Assembly: GCF_004310665.1 (NCBI RefSeq)
Contig: NZ_SIXF01000009.1
Coordinates: 1-64,000 of the forward strand
DNA from: Pedobacter kyonggii
GTDB taxonomy: Bacteria > Bacteroidota > Bacteroidia > Sphingobacteriales > Sphingobacteriaceae
Length of the DNA: 64,000 bases
Direction of reading: 5' to 3'
Shown here: piece after piece, positions 25,011 to 32,384 of the stretch
How positions within the stretch are numbered: position 1 is the stretch's first letter
Layout: every line of letters begins with the position of its first letter
Translations under genes and position numbers: made by a program
Notes under the pieces: model-generated
What the model saw: the letters and a program-made list of their open reading frames with translations, nothing else
The model's database searches: none
What the model was told of the DNA's origin: nothing

Positions 25011-25270
25011 AGGTATAGCTATTTATTTTTTTGCTAATTTATAATCTTTATTGCGCTTATTTTATCAAAGTCACCAGAAAATTACCGCATCTGCTTAAAA
25101 AGTGCAACAGATTGTATTTTATGCTGATATTCAGCTATCTATTAATTATAAAGACCACAGCCTCTGGTATTTGCTTCTCCTTCAGATTCAAACTCCTTCC
25201 CCTCTGTGTTTTGGTGGCAGAATTTGACTACTTCAGACTAAATTCCTTATTTTTGATTAACAGATAACCA

Positions 25271-25744
25271 ATGGCAAACACATCAAATTTTTTCGCTAAA
25301 AATAAAAGCGTAATCTTATATGGGGTTTTCCTGGCTGCACTATTGTTTTTGCTGAAGTGGCTTGAACTTCGTTTCATGATCATCGACCATGCGTTCGAAA
25401 TTTATGCTGGTTCGATAGCCGTTATCTTTACAACTTTAGGCATTTGGCTCGCGCTTAAATTAACCAGGCCCAAAACCATACTGATCGAAAAAGAAATTTT
25501 TACCGGGAAGCCTGAAACATTTATCCTCAACGAAAAAGAGCTGACAAAACTCAATATCAGTAAAAGAGAGCTGGAGGTTTTGCAGCTCATGTCTGCAGGT
25601 TTAAGCAACCAGGAAATTGCGTTAAAGTTATTCGTTTCTTTAAACACCATAAAAACACACAACGCCAGGCTTTTCGAAAAACTGGAAGTTAAACGCAGAA
25701 CACAGGCTATAGAAACAGCCAAAAGACTCAGTATTATTCCTTAA
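25271..25744 (+). CDS. Membrane-anchored LuxR-type transcription regulator
   Basis: A 157-residue protein with two transmembrane segments (about 15-30 and 42-62) and a C-terminal LuxR/GerE HTH (about 90-155): ISKRELEVLQLMSAGLSNQE, then NTIKTHNARLFEKLEV. No receiver domain. Small TM-LuxR proteins of this type are common in Bacteroidota and usually control an adjacent gene. Here the next gene, a DUF4199 membrane protein 117 bp downstream, is the likely target. Confidence 0.87.
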   Translation: MANTSNFFAKNKSVILYGVFLAALLFLLKWLELRFMIIDHAFEIYAGSIAVIFTTLGIWLALKLTRPKTILIEKEIFTGKPETFILNEKELTKLNISKRELEVLQLMSAGLSNQEIALKLFVSLNTIKTHNARLFEKLEVKRRTQAIETAKRLSIIP

Positions 25745-25861
25745 TGGACTAACACATTGGTATTAAAAAACAACCGATCTGAAAAATCACCCTAAAGTAT
25801 GAGGGTTAAAAAAAATAATCGAAGCAATTTTGTGGTGTAAATCTTTTAAAATTATAAACAG

Positions 25862-26404
25862 ATGAAAAAGAACGTAATTGTATTTGGATTAATCGCCGGC
25901 TTAATTGTATCAACCTTGATGGTGCTCTCTATGGCGAGATGTTATAGCGACCCGAACCTTGAGCACAGCATGCTTATCGGCTATGCCTCAATGGTATTGG
26001 CTTTTTCCTTTATTTTTGTCGGGATAAAAAACTACCGCGATAAATACAACGATGGATTAATCACTTTTGGCAAGGCATTTAAAATCGGGGCATTAATCAG
26101 TTTAGTAGCTTCTACCATATATGTTATTGTCTGGTTGATTGATTATTACGTATTTATGCCCGATTTTATGGATAAATATGTTGTCCAGGCACTTAGAGAA
26201 GCCAAAGCAGCTGGTGCATCGGCAGCTGAGCTGACAACTAAGACAAAAGAACTGGCTTCCAGTCAGGAAATGTATAAAAACCCAGTCATGGTAGTTCTAT
26301 TTACTTATATGGAAATACTGCCTGTAGGGATATTGATCTCATTGGTAGCAGCACTTATTCTGAAAAGAAAACAAGGCACTCCATTAGGTGTAAAAACCGC
26401 TTAA
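25862..26404 (+). CDS. DUF4199 membrane protein
   Basis: A 180-residue integral membrane protein with four hydrophobic segments: near residues 5-25, 37-57, 72-95 and 148-168. The phrase LITFGKAFKIGALISLVAS is characteristic of DUF4199. Function unknown. The extracytoplasmic or cytoplasmic loop between helices 3 and 4 is Ala/Lys-rich. Context with the TM-LuxR regulator suggests envelope adaptation. Confidence 0.8.
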   Translation: MKKNVIVFGLIAGLIVSTLMVLSMARCYSDPNLEHSMLIGYASMVLAFSFIFVGIKNYRDKYNDGLITFGKAFKIGALISLVASTIYVIVWLIDYYVFMPDFMDKYVVQALREAKAAGASAAELTTKTKELASSQEMYKNPVMVVLFTYMEILPVGILISLVAALILKRKQGTPLGVKTA

Positions 26405-26458
26405 CATACCTGTTAATCTGATCTCCTTTTATTAATTTTAAGCCATTAAAAAACAGCT

Positions 26459-26809
26459 ATGTATACGATACCCTTTACCAATATAGATTGGAGTCAGATA
26501 GAAAAAGTAGAATACCCTGGCGAAACAGGCACAGCAACATGGCAAACCTTAAACCTGGACGGCTTAAGGATCAGGATTGTAACCTATTCTGCGGGCTACC
26601 TTGCCGATCATTGGTGCCAGAAAGGCCACATTGTACATTGTTTGGCAGGTAGCTTTGTAAGTGAAATGGAAGATGGAGCAACATTCGCGCTTAGCGCGGG
26701 GATGACATATGTGGTTTCTGACGATTTAAGTTCGCACCGGTCAGTATCACAGGAAAGCGTGAAACTTTTAATCATTGATGGCAGCTTTTTAAAACCAAAA
26801 GGCACTTAA
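26459..26809 (+). CDS. DHCW-motif cupin-fold protein
   Basis: A 116-residue single-domain cupin. The stretch YLADHWCQKGHIVHCLAGSF contains the family motif region, written DHW-C here. The conserved downstream part (LSAGMTYVVSDDLSSHRS) completes the jelly-roll. Usually a cytosolic metal-binding protein of unknown substrate. It is 50 nt upstream of a DinB gene. Confidence 0.8.
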   Translation: MYTIPFTNIDWSQIEKVEYPGETGTATWQTLNLDGLRIRIVTYSAGYLADHWCQKGHIVHCLAGSFVSEMEDGATFALSAGMTYVVSDDLSSHRSVSQESVKLLIIDGSFLKPKGT

Positions 26810-26858
26810 AGTGATTTATTAAGTACCACCCCATTTCGCAGTTATTATAAAAAATAAA

Positions 26859-27362
26859 ATGATGCTGGTTAAATCACTTTTGGGTGAATTTCTTCATGAA
26901 GCAGAAAACACCCGCAAACTTTTAAATGCAATACCAAACAGTGCTTTGGATTTTATACCCTCAGCACATTCCTGGACTACGGCCCAATTGGCATCGCACA
27001 TTGCTGAAATCTACGATTGGTATCCCGGAACTTTCCATGGTAACGAATTTAACATGGATACCTATAAGCGTGACGAGGTAGATATCAGCGATATCGAAAA
27101 CATTATTGGCAAATTTGAACGGGCCTTTAACAGGGCCAAAGAAAGTATCGAATCGGCCACCGACAAAAGCATGTTCGAAGACTGGAAAATGACCGCTGGA
27201 GGTAAAACGGTTCTCCAGCCCATGCCAAGGATCCAGGTAATACGGGGATTTTTAATGAACCATATTTATCACCACCGTGGCGAAATGATTGTATACCTGC
27301 GTTCAACAGGGAATAAGGTACCAAGTATGTACGGGCCCATTTACGAAGACAGTCTTAGATAA
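26859..27362 (+). CDS. DinB-family protein (second copy in the window)
   Basis: A 167-residue four-helix protein. Metal-ligand histidines occur in TAQLASHIAEIYDWY and MNHIYHHRGEMIVYLR. It is clearly different from the DinB protein at 14259 and closer to the DinB_2 type. Probable metal-dependent transferase or detoxification role; substrate unknown. Confidence 0.87.
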   Translation: MMLVKSLLGEFLHEAENTRKLLNAIPNSALDFIPSAHSWTTAQLASHIAEIYDWYPGTFHGNEFNMDTYKRDEVDISDIENIIGKFERAFNRAKESIESATDKSMFEDWKMTAGGKTVLQPMPRIQVIRGFLMNHIYHHRGEMIVYLRSTGNKVPSMYGPIYEDSLR

Positions 27363-27401
27363 GGTTCACAAATTATCTTAATTTTGAACAAAAGATTATA
27401 A

Positions 27402-27926
27402 ATGAAGATTTTTGCCGAAACCGAACGTTTAATTTTACGCGAATTGCTACCTACAGATGCCGAGGGCATGTTTGAAATGGATGGTGATCCTGAAGTGCAC
27501 CTTTACCTGGGCAATAATCCTGTAAAATCAATCGAACAAAGTATCCCAGAAATCGAATTTATCAGAAAGCAATATATCCAAAACGGTATTGGCAGATGGG
27601 CTGTTACCGAAAAAGCAACAGGTAATTTTGTAGGTTGGTCGGGCTTAAAACTAATTAAAGAATCTACCAATAACCATATTAATTATTACGATCTGGGCTA
27701 TCGGTTCAGTAAACGGTTTTGGGGCAAGGGCTATGCTACAGAAGCTGCAGCGGCGGCACGAGACTATGGTTTTAATGAACTAAATCTGCATGAAATTATT
27801 GGCATAGCAGATATCGATAACCTGGGATCTATCCATGTTCTGGAAAAAGTGGGTTTAAAACGGATCTCTATTTTCGATTACCATGACATAAAACATCACT
27901 GGATGAAGATTGAAAAGCCAGTTTAG
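27402..27926 (+). CDS. GNAT-family N-acetyltransferase (RimJ/RimL type)
   Basis: A 174-residue GNAT protein starting ETERLILRELLPTDAEGMFE. The acetyl-CoA loop is in GYRFSKRFWGKGYATEAAAA, and the C-terminal part is NLGSIHVLEKVGLKR. Such proteins acetylate ribosomal protein N-termini or small amines. The target is not predictable. Confidence 0.9.
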   Translation: MKIFAETERLILRELLPTDAEGMFEMDGDPEVHLYLGNNPVKSIEQSIPEIEFIRKQYIQNGIGRWAVTEKATGNFVGWSGLKLIKESTNNHINYYDLGYRFSKRFWGKGYATEAAAAARDYGFNELNLHEIIGIADIDNLGSIHVLEKVGLKRISIFDYHDIKHHWMKIEKPV

Positions 27927-28002
27927 CGCTTTCAAAAAGCAATTTTGTCTTTTTATGGTTTAGTTTTTGATGTTAAAAAGGAAATCATTTAAACCTTACA
28001 TT

Positions 28003-28401
28003 ATGAAACACCTAATCTTCTGTGGAATGCTGATCTTATTATTGAGTTCTTGTAAAGAAAAATTAGACCCGGCAAGCTTTAACAATACCAAATGGGAGTT
28101 AACTGAACTATCTGGCTTAACATTACCAAGCACAGCAAAAGCAACCCTAAACTTTGCAGACAGTCTGAAAGTCAGTGGAAAATCGTTTTGTAACAATTAC
28201 GGCGGTCAGGGAGAAATTGCAGATAATAAAATAACCGTTAAAAATGTTTTTGGTACAAAAATGTTCTGTCAGGAAACTGATGCAGCCGAACGCGCTTACT
28301 TACATGCCCTTAATCAGGTTAATGGTGCTAAAATAATTGATAATAAGCTGCATTTGTTAAATGGCGATAAAACCTTACTGGTTTTCACCAAAACAAACTA
28401 G
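28003..28401 (+). CDS. META-domain lipoprotein
   Basis: About 132 residues from ATG 28003, which gives a clean lipobox (LILLLSSC). The META/HslJ domain pattern is plain: FNNTKWELTELSG, then SGKSFCNNYGGQGEI, with GTKMFCQETDAAE. The upstream start at 27967 adds a charged leader and is unlikely. The family is linked to envelope or heat-shock resistance and to motility in other bacteria; role here unknown. Confidence 0.87.
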   Translation: MKHLIFCGMLILLLSSCKEKLDPASFNNTKWELTELSGLTLPSTAKATLNFADSLKVSGKSFCNNYGGQGEIADNKITVKNVFGTKMFCQETDAAERAYLHALNQVNGAKIIDNKLHLLNGDKTLLVFTKTN

Positions 28402-28474
28402 AATCTTTACATGCATAAAAGGCTGAATAAAGTATTTTTACTATTTTCGGCCTTTTGAGTTTAACGCAGGAGTA

Positions 28475-29398
28475 ATGCCATCGATAACAGAAGATCTGAA
28501 GTTTTTTTTCTCGACCATAAGAAAAGCATTTAATTTATTTCAACAGAATGATCCCTTACGCCTGGCTGGCGCTACTGCTTTTTTTACCAATTTCGCCTTA
28601 CCCCCAATATTAATTATCCTGATCAGGCTGTTTGGTATGTTTACCGATAGACGTTTATTGGCTACACACCTTTTCGAACGCCTGGCCAGTATTCTCGACA
28701 ATGAGAGTATTTTACAGATCAGAACTACATTAAGAAACATCCGGGGTATTGATCAGGCCTGGTATGTTACTTTGTTCAGTTTTATATTTTTCCTTTTTGT
28801 AGCTACCACCCTATTCAATGTGATTAAAAACTCTTTGGAGCAGATCTGGAACATTGGCCAAAAAGATAAAAAAGGGATCATCAATACCCTTAAATCGAGG
28901 GCGATATCCGTTACGATTATCTTATTTGCCGGCATATTATTTTTTATCGGTTTACTGGCCGATAGTGTGCAGGCTTATATTGGTGCCTATCTAAAAAACG
29001 GTGCTCCTTCTTTCGAATTGATTTTGACTTCCATAATCAACCAATTGGTTTTTGTAATCATCGTTACCACCTGGTTTACCATACTTTTTAGGTATTTAAC
29101 AAACGGGCGCCCAACCTGGCGGGCGGCAATTTCCGGCGGCCTGTTAACCGGATGCCTATTTACAGCAGGAAAATATATTTTAAGGATTTTATTGCCACTG
29201 AGTAACATCAGCAACATTTATGGATCAGCAGGTTCAATTATTGTAATTATGCTTTTCGTATTCTACTCTTCGTTGATATTTTATTTTGGTGCATCTTTTA
29301 TTAAAGCGCTCAGTATTGGCAGAGCAACCCCCATTATACCCAAAAATGGATCGTTTGCTTATGAGCTTACGGAAGTTGACCTGGAAAAAGAGGATTAA
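28475..29398 (+). CDS. YihY/BrkB-family inner-membrane protein
   Basis: A 307-residue protein with six membrane segments. The family signature is DPLRLAGATAFFTNFALPPI near the N-terminus and YGSAGSIIVIMLFVFYSSLI near the end. Members were once called ribonuclease BN, but this is not supported by current knowledge; they are membrane proteins of unknown transport role. A strong hairpin immediately follows. Confidence 0.9.
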   Translation: MPSITEDLKFFFSTIRKAFNLFQQNDPLRLAGATAFFTNFALPPILIILIRLFGMFTDRRLLATHLFERLASILDNESILQIRTTLRNIRGIDQAWYVTLFSFIFFLFVATTLFNVIKNSLEQIWNIGQKDKKGIINTLKSRAISVTIILFAGILFFIGLLADSVQAYIGAYLKNGAPSFELILTSIINQLVFVIIVTTWFTILFRYLTNGRPTWRAAISGGLLTGCLFTAGKYILRILLPLSNISNIYGSAGSIIVIMLFVFYSSLIFYFGASFIKALSIGRATPIIPKNGSFAYELTEVDLEKED

Positions 29399-29440
29399 TA
29401 AGAAAGGGAGATAAAATTGATTTTATCTCCCTTTCTTATT
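29397..29440. terminator. Perfect 20-bp hairpin terminator
   Basis: AATAAGAAAGGGAGATAAAA and its complement flank a 4-nt loop (TTGA). The stem starts at the yihY-like stop codon and can work in both directions. Confidence 0.8.
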
Positions 29441-29466
29441 AATTAGGTTCACTTAACTAGTAGTAT

Positions 29467-29534
29467 CGTCATGCTGAACTTGTTTCAGCATCTATCATAC
29501 TAAAAAAGACCCTGAAATGAATTCAGGGTGACGC
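29467..29534. repeat. REP-like element with two hairpins
   Basis: First hairpin ATGCTGAAC.TTG.TTTCAGCAT, second ACCCTGAA...TTCAGGGT, framed by CGTCA and TGACG. Same design as the GTCATT/AATGAC elements elsewhere in the window. Confidence 0.6.
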
Positions 29535-29558
29535 ATCGTAGGAAATAACCAACTAAAA

Positions 29559-30149
29559 TTACAAAATCCTATAACCTAAGCCAACTGTAAATAAGTTTAA
29601 CTTAGTGCCTGGATAACCTGCTTTATTGATTTTAGATAATCCAAGTTCGTAACGTGCATCGAAGCTTAATTTTTTAAGGTCTAAACCTGCTCCAAACTGC
29701 CAGGCCAAAGCCTGATTTTTAAAGTCGGCCCTAAAAACGCTCCCTGCTGCCTGACCAAAACTTTGATTTTCATCTAATATTAATGAAAACATCGGTCCGG
29801 TGTTTAAACGGAGGCCAATACCAGCAGCACCAAACTTAGTACCTACCAATAATGGCACATCTAAACTTGTAAAACGCACTTTATTTACTTCTCCCGTTGA
29901 CTCACTTACCAAATCTGCTTTTTTGCCCGACACATAAAGCTCTGGCTGGAAGTAAACACCTGCAGCACCTACCCTGGCCCAAAGGCCACCATAAAAACCT
30001 GCGCGGTTGTTACTGTTAAAAGTATTTTCACTATCAAATTTCGAAAAATTTGCACCAGCTTTAATGCCCAGCTGGAAAGATGGCAGTACCTGTGCGCTGG
30101 CGAATAAGCCAACAAGCAAAAAGGCAACGGTTAAAGATAAAAATTTCAT
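29559..30149 (-). CDS. Outer-membrane beta-barrel protein (porin family)
   Basis: A 196-residue protein with a signal peptide (MKFLSLTVAFLLVGLFASAQ). The mature part begins LGIKAGANFSKFDSENTF and has eight amphipathic strands ending FTVGLGYRIL, the OMP_b-brl_2 type of Bacteroidota. Terminal aromatic or aliphatic residues fit Bam-dependent assembly. It lies 12 nt after a small gene on the same strand and is probably co-transcribed with it. Confidence 0.87.
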   Translation of the reverse strand: MKFLSLTVAFLLVGLFASAQVLPSFQLGIKAGANFSKFDSENTFNSNNRAGFYGGLWARVGAAGVYFQPELYVSGKKADLVSESTGEVNKVRFTSLDVPLLVGTKFGAAGIGLRLNTGPMFSLILDENQSFGQAAGSVFRADFKNQALAWQFGAGLDLKKLSFDARYELGLSKINKAGYPGTKLNLFTVGLGYRIL

Positions 30150-30161
30150 ATGCGATTAATT

Positions 30162-30458
30162 TTAGCTGGTGGCGTTGTTAATGGCTTCTTGTTCTTTTAA
30201 AGCATCAACATTGTTTTTATCACCAAAGTTTTGTGTTTTACCTGCAAAGTAATCTAAAATTCCCGAGATAGTATCTAAGTTATCAGCTAAATTTTGATGA
30301 ATATCCGGTAAATCTTTTTCAAGGCGATTATCGCCCAATTCGATATTATCGACTTCAATTTTACCAATTTTCTGAATAAGTGCCTGCTGAGAGTTTTGCA
30401 AATCTTCCAATTCACGCACGATCTTTTCCATTAATTCAAACTTCTTTAAAGTATTCAT
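30162..30458 (-). CDS. Small soluble helical protein, function unknown
   Basis: A 98-residue protein without signal or membrane segment. It is acidic and mainly helical (KFELMEKIVRELEDLQNSQQ; LPDIHQNLADNLDTISGILD), probably coiled-coil. No family recognised. Adjacent to the barrel gene downstream, possibly as an operon. Confidence 0.65.
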   Translation of the reverse strand: MNTLKKFELMEKIVRELEDLQNSQQALIQKIGKIEVDNIELGDNRLEKDLPDIHQNLADNLDTISGILDYFAGKTQNFGDKNNVDALKEQEAINNATS

Positions 30459-30591
30459 AGGTCTTATTTTTTAGTTCAACTATTCTGTATAAACCCCTTA
30501 ACCCCTATTTTGTTTTATTTGCCCAATCTTTTAACAAAACAGATTTGGAAATACCGAAAACAACTAATAAATTAGTTTAAAATTAACAATT

Positions 30592-31746
30592 ATGAAAAAG
30601 CTTCTAATATTTTTGTCCTTATTTAGCTTAGGTTTAGCAGGCTACACACAAAATACAAGCGCTGTTGACAAGGAGAAGCTTTTCGATTTTTATCAGACCC
30701 AGCGTTATGGCGATGCTGCTCAATACCTCAAGGGTATTTATAGAGAAGAAGTGAACGATTTCAAAACCCTCAGCCAGATTGGCTATTGTTTTTTAATGGC
30801 TGGTAATAATGTAGAAGCCGAAAAATTTTATAGTAAAGCTTATACGCTGCAGCCACAAAACCTGCCTATTCTTTTCAGTCTCGGTAGTATCAACACCAAA
30901 AGAGGTAATACTGAAAAGGCCAAACTGTATTACGGTGAAATTGTGAAAATAGACAGTAATAATTTTAATGTGTACAAACTGCTGGCTAATTTGTACAGTT
31001 CTCCAAAGGATGATTCACTTAAACTCATCTACCTCTTGAAGGCTAATCTGATCAATCCGTTAGAGGGCGATGTTGCTACCGATCTGGCTGAGGTGCATGC
31101 TGCTTATCAGCAATATGAAAAAGCTTACGATGTACTTAATATTGCCATTAAGGGAGATAGTGATAATCTCGTGCTGCAAAGAGCGAAACTTCCCATTGCC
31201 AACCAGCTTAAAAAGTACAGCGAAGTAATTGCATCAGGAGAGAAACTGTTGAAAGATGGTGCCGACGCAGGGGTGATAAAAGATGTTGCAAAAGCTTATT
31301 ATTATACCAGGAAGTATCAGAAAGCGATTGATCTTTTTAAACAATTGGAGGTAGCAGCGATGGAAAATGAGGCTACGCTATACTATACATCACTCAGTTA
31401 TCGCGCTTTAAAAAATTATCCGCAGGCGGCTATTTATACTAGGAAAACTATAGACGAAGCTATTTCACCCAATACTTCAAGCTATTATTCTTTATTGGGA
31501 CTGGTTTATGAAGAAAACAACCAACTCACATTGGCAAACGCCGCTTACAAAAAAGGTCTGCAATTTAAAGCAACAGCAACTTTATATTATCGCTTGGCCG
31601 TATTTTACGATACCCGTTTAAAGCAGGAAAAAAATGCACTTAAATATTATAACCTTTATTTAAAAAGCAAGCCCAGCTTAACCGATGATAAAGAAGAAAT
31701 TAAATTTTCAAAGGATAGAATTGCGCAGCTAAACCTTACTGATTAA
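30592..31746 (+). CDS. Exported TPR-repeat protein
   Basis: A 384-residue protein with a signal peptide (to about residue 19) and about nine tetratricopeptide repeats across residues 30-370, for example AGNNVEAEKFYSKAYTLQPQ, KRGNTEKAKLYYGEIVKIDS and YPQAAIYTRKTIDEAISPN. A protein-interaction scaffold in the periplasm or outer membrane. It ends in a 4-nt convergent overlap with the DUF4268 gene. Confidence 0.87.
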   Translation: MKKLLIFLSLFSLGLAGYTQNTSAVDKEKLFDFYQTQRYGDAAQYLKGIYREEVNDFKTLSQIGYCFLMAGNNVEAEKFYSKAYTLQPQNLPILFSLGSINTKRGNTEKAKLYYGEIVKIDSNNFNVYKLLANLYSSPKDDSLKLIYLLKANLINPLEGDVATDLAEVHAAYQQYEKAYDVLNIAIKGDSDNLVLQRAKLPIANQLKKYSEVIASGEKLLKDGADAGVIKDVAKAYYYTRKYQKAIDLFKQLEVAAMENEATLYYTSLSYRALKNYPQAAIYTRKTIDEAISPNTSSYYSLLGLVYEENNQLTLANAAYKKGLQFKATATLYYRLAVFYDTRLKQEKNALKYYNLYLKSKPSLTDDKEEIKFSKDRIAQLNLTD

Positions 31747-32204
31747 ACCAGATCCTCGAAAACAGGTTTTACATTGTCCCAAAATTCATCTAAGGCAATT
31801 ATTCTGGGTTTAAAAAACGAGATTAATGTAGGCCAGTGCTGTTGATTAAAGATGCTCACTCCCGTAATGCTGATCGAAATCTGTGATACCGTTTTACCAA
31901 AATCATCAGTTGCATCTTTGATCCAGTCCCACTCTTCGTTTATGGTATTGGTAAACAGGAGCTTAAACTCTTCAAACTGTTCGAAGATGAGATGCCTGAT
32001 ATCAGTATCGGGATGCGACAGCTGAATGCTGATAAAGGCTTTTTTACCATCAACATCCATTTTAAAGAAGATATTCTTCACACCCGTTTTGTAGTTCGTC
32101 CAGTTTACGGTAGAACCACTTGCTGAAGGGACGGGTTTCATATATTGCCCGAAACTGATCCAAAACTGTTGGCGCAGACGGGCTGCTTCTTCTTTACTGT
32201 ACAT
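31743..32204 (-). CDS. DUF4268 protein
   Basis: A 153-residue soluble protein. The pattern EEAARLRQQFWISFGQYM, then IFFKMDVDGKKAFISIQLSH and FEEFKLLFTNTINEEWDW, is that of DUF4268. It resembles the C-terminal nuclease-associated domain found alone or fused to PD-(D/E)XK-like proteins, but no catalytic motif is seen. Function unknown. Confidence 0.82.
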   Translation of the reverse strand: MYSKEEAARLRQQFWISFGQYMKPVPSASGSTVNWTNYKTGVKNIFFKMDVDGKKAFISIQLSHPDTDIRHLIFEQFEEFKLLFTNTINEEWDWIKDATDDFGKTVSQISISITGVSIFNQQHWPTLISFFKPRIIALDEFWDNVKPVFEDLV

Positions 32205-32253
32205 TTATCTTTTTACTGCATCTCACAGAGACCTTATCATTATTAAACTAAAC

Positions 32254-32325
32254 CGTCATTCCCGCGCAGGCGGGAATCTTAAAGCTAATTGCATTAAGAT
32301 TCCCAATCAAGTTGGAAATGACGAC
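32254..32325. repeat. REP-like element (CGTCATTCCCGC...AATGACG)
   Basis: Hairpin ATTCCCGC.GCAG.GCGGGAAT followed by AAGATTCCCAATCAAG and GGAAATGACG. Nearly the same as the element at 35806-35890. Confidence 0.7.
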
Positions 32326-32384
32326 CCTTCGAAAATTTAAAATAGTGACACAATCTCTTTTAACGAAGCTGCAATTATAAGCGA

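Noticed and set aside
25031-25267. A 78-codon frame upstream of the LuxR gene
   Set aside because: Hydrophobic, low-quality chance frame in the promoter region with no recognisable family.
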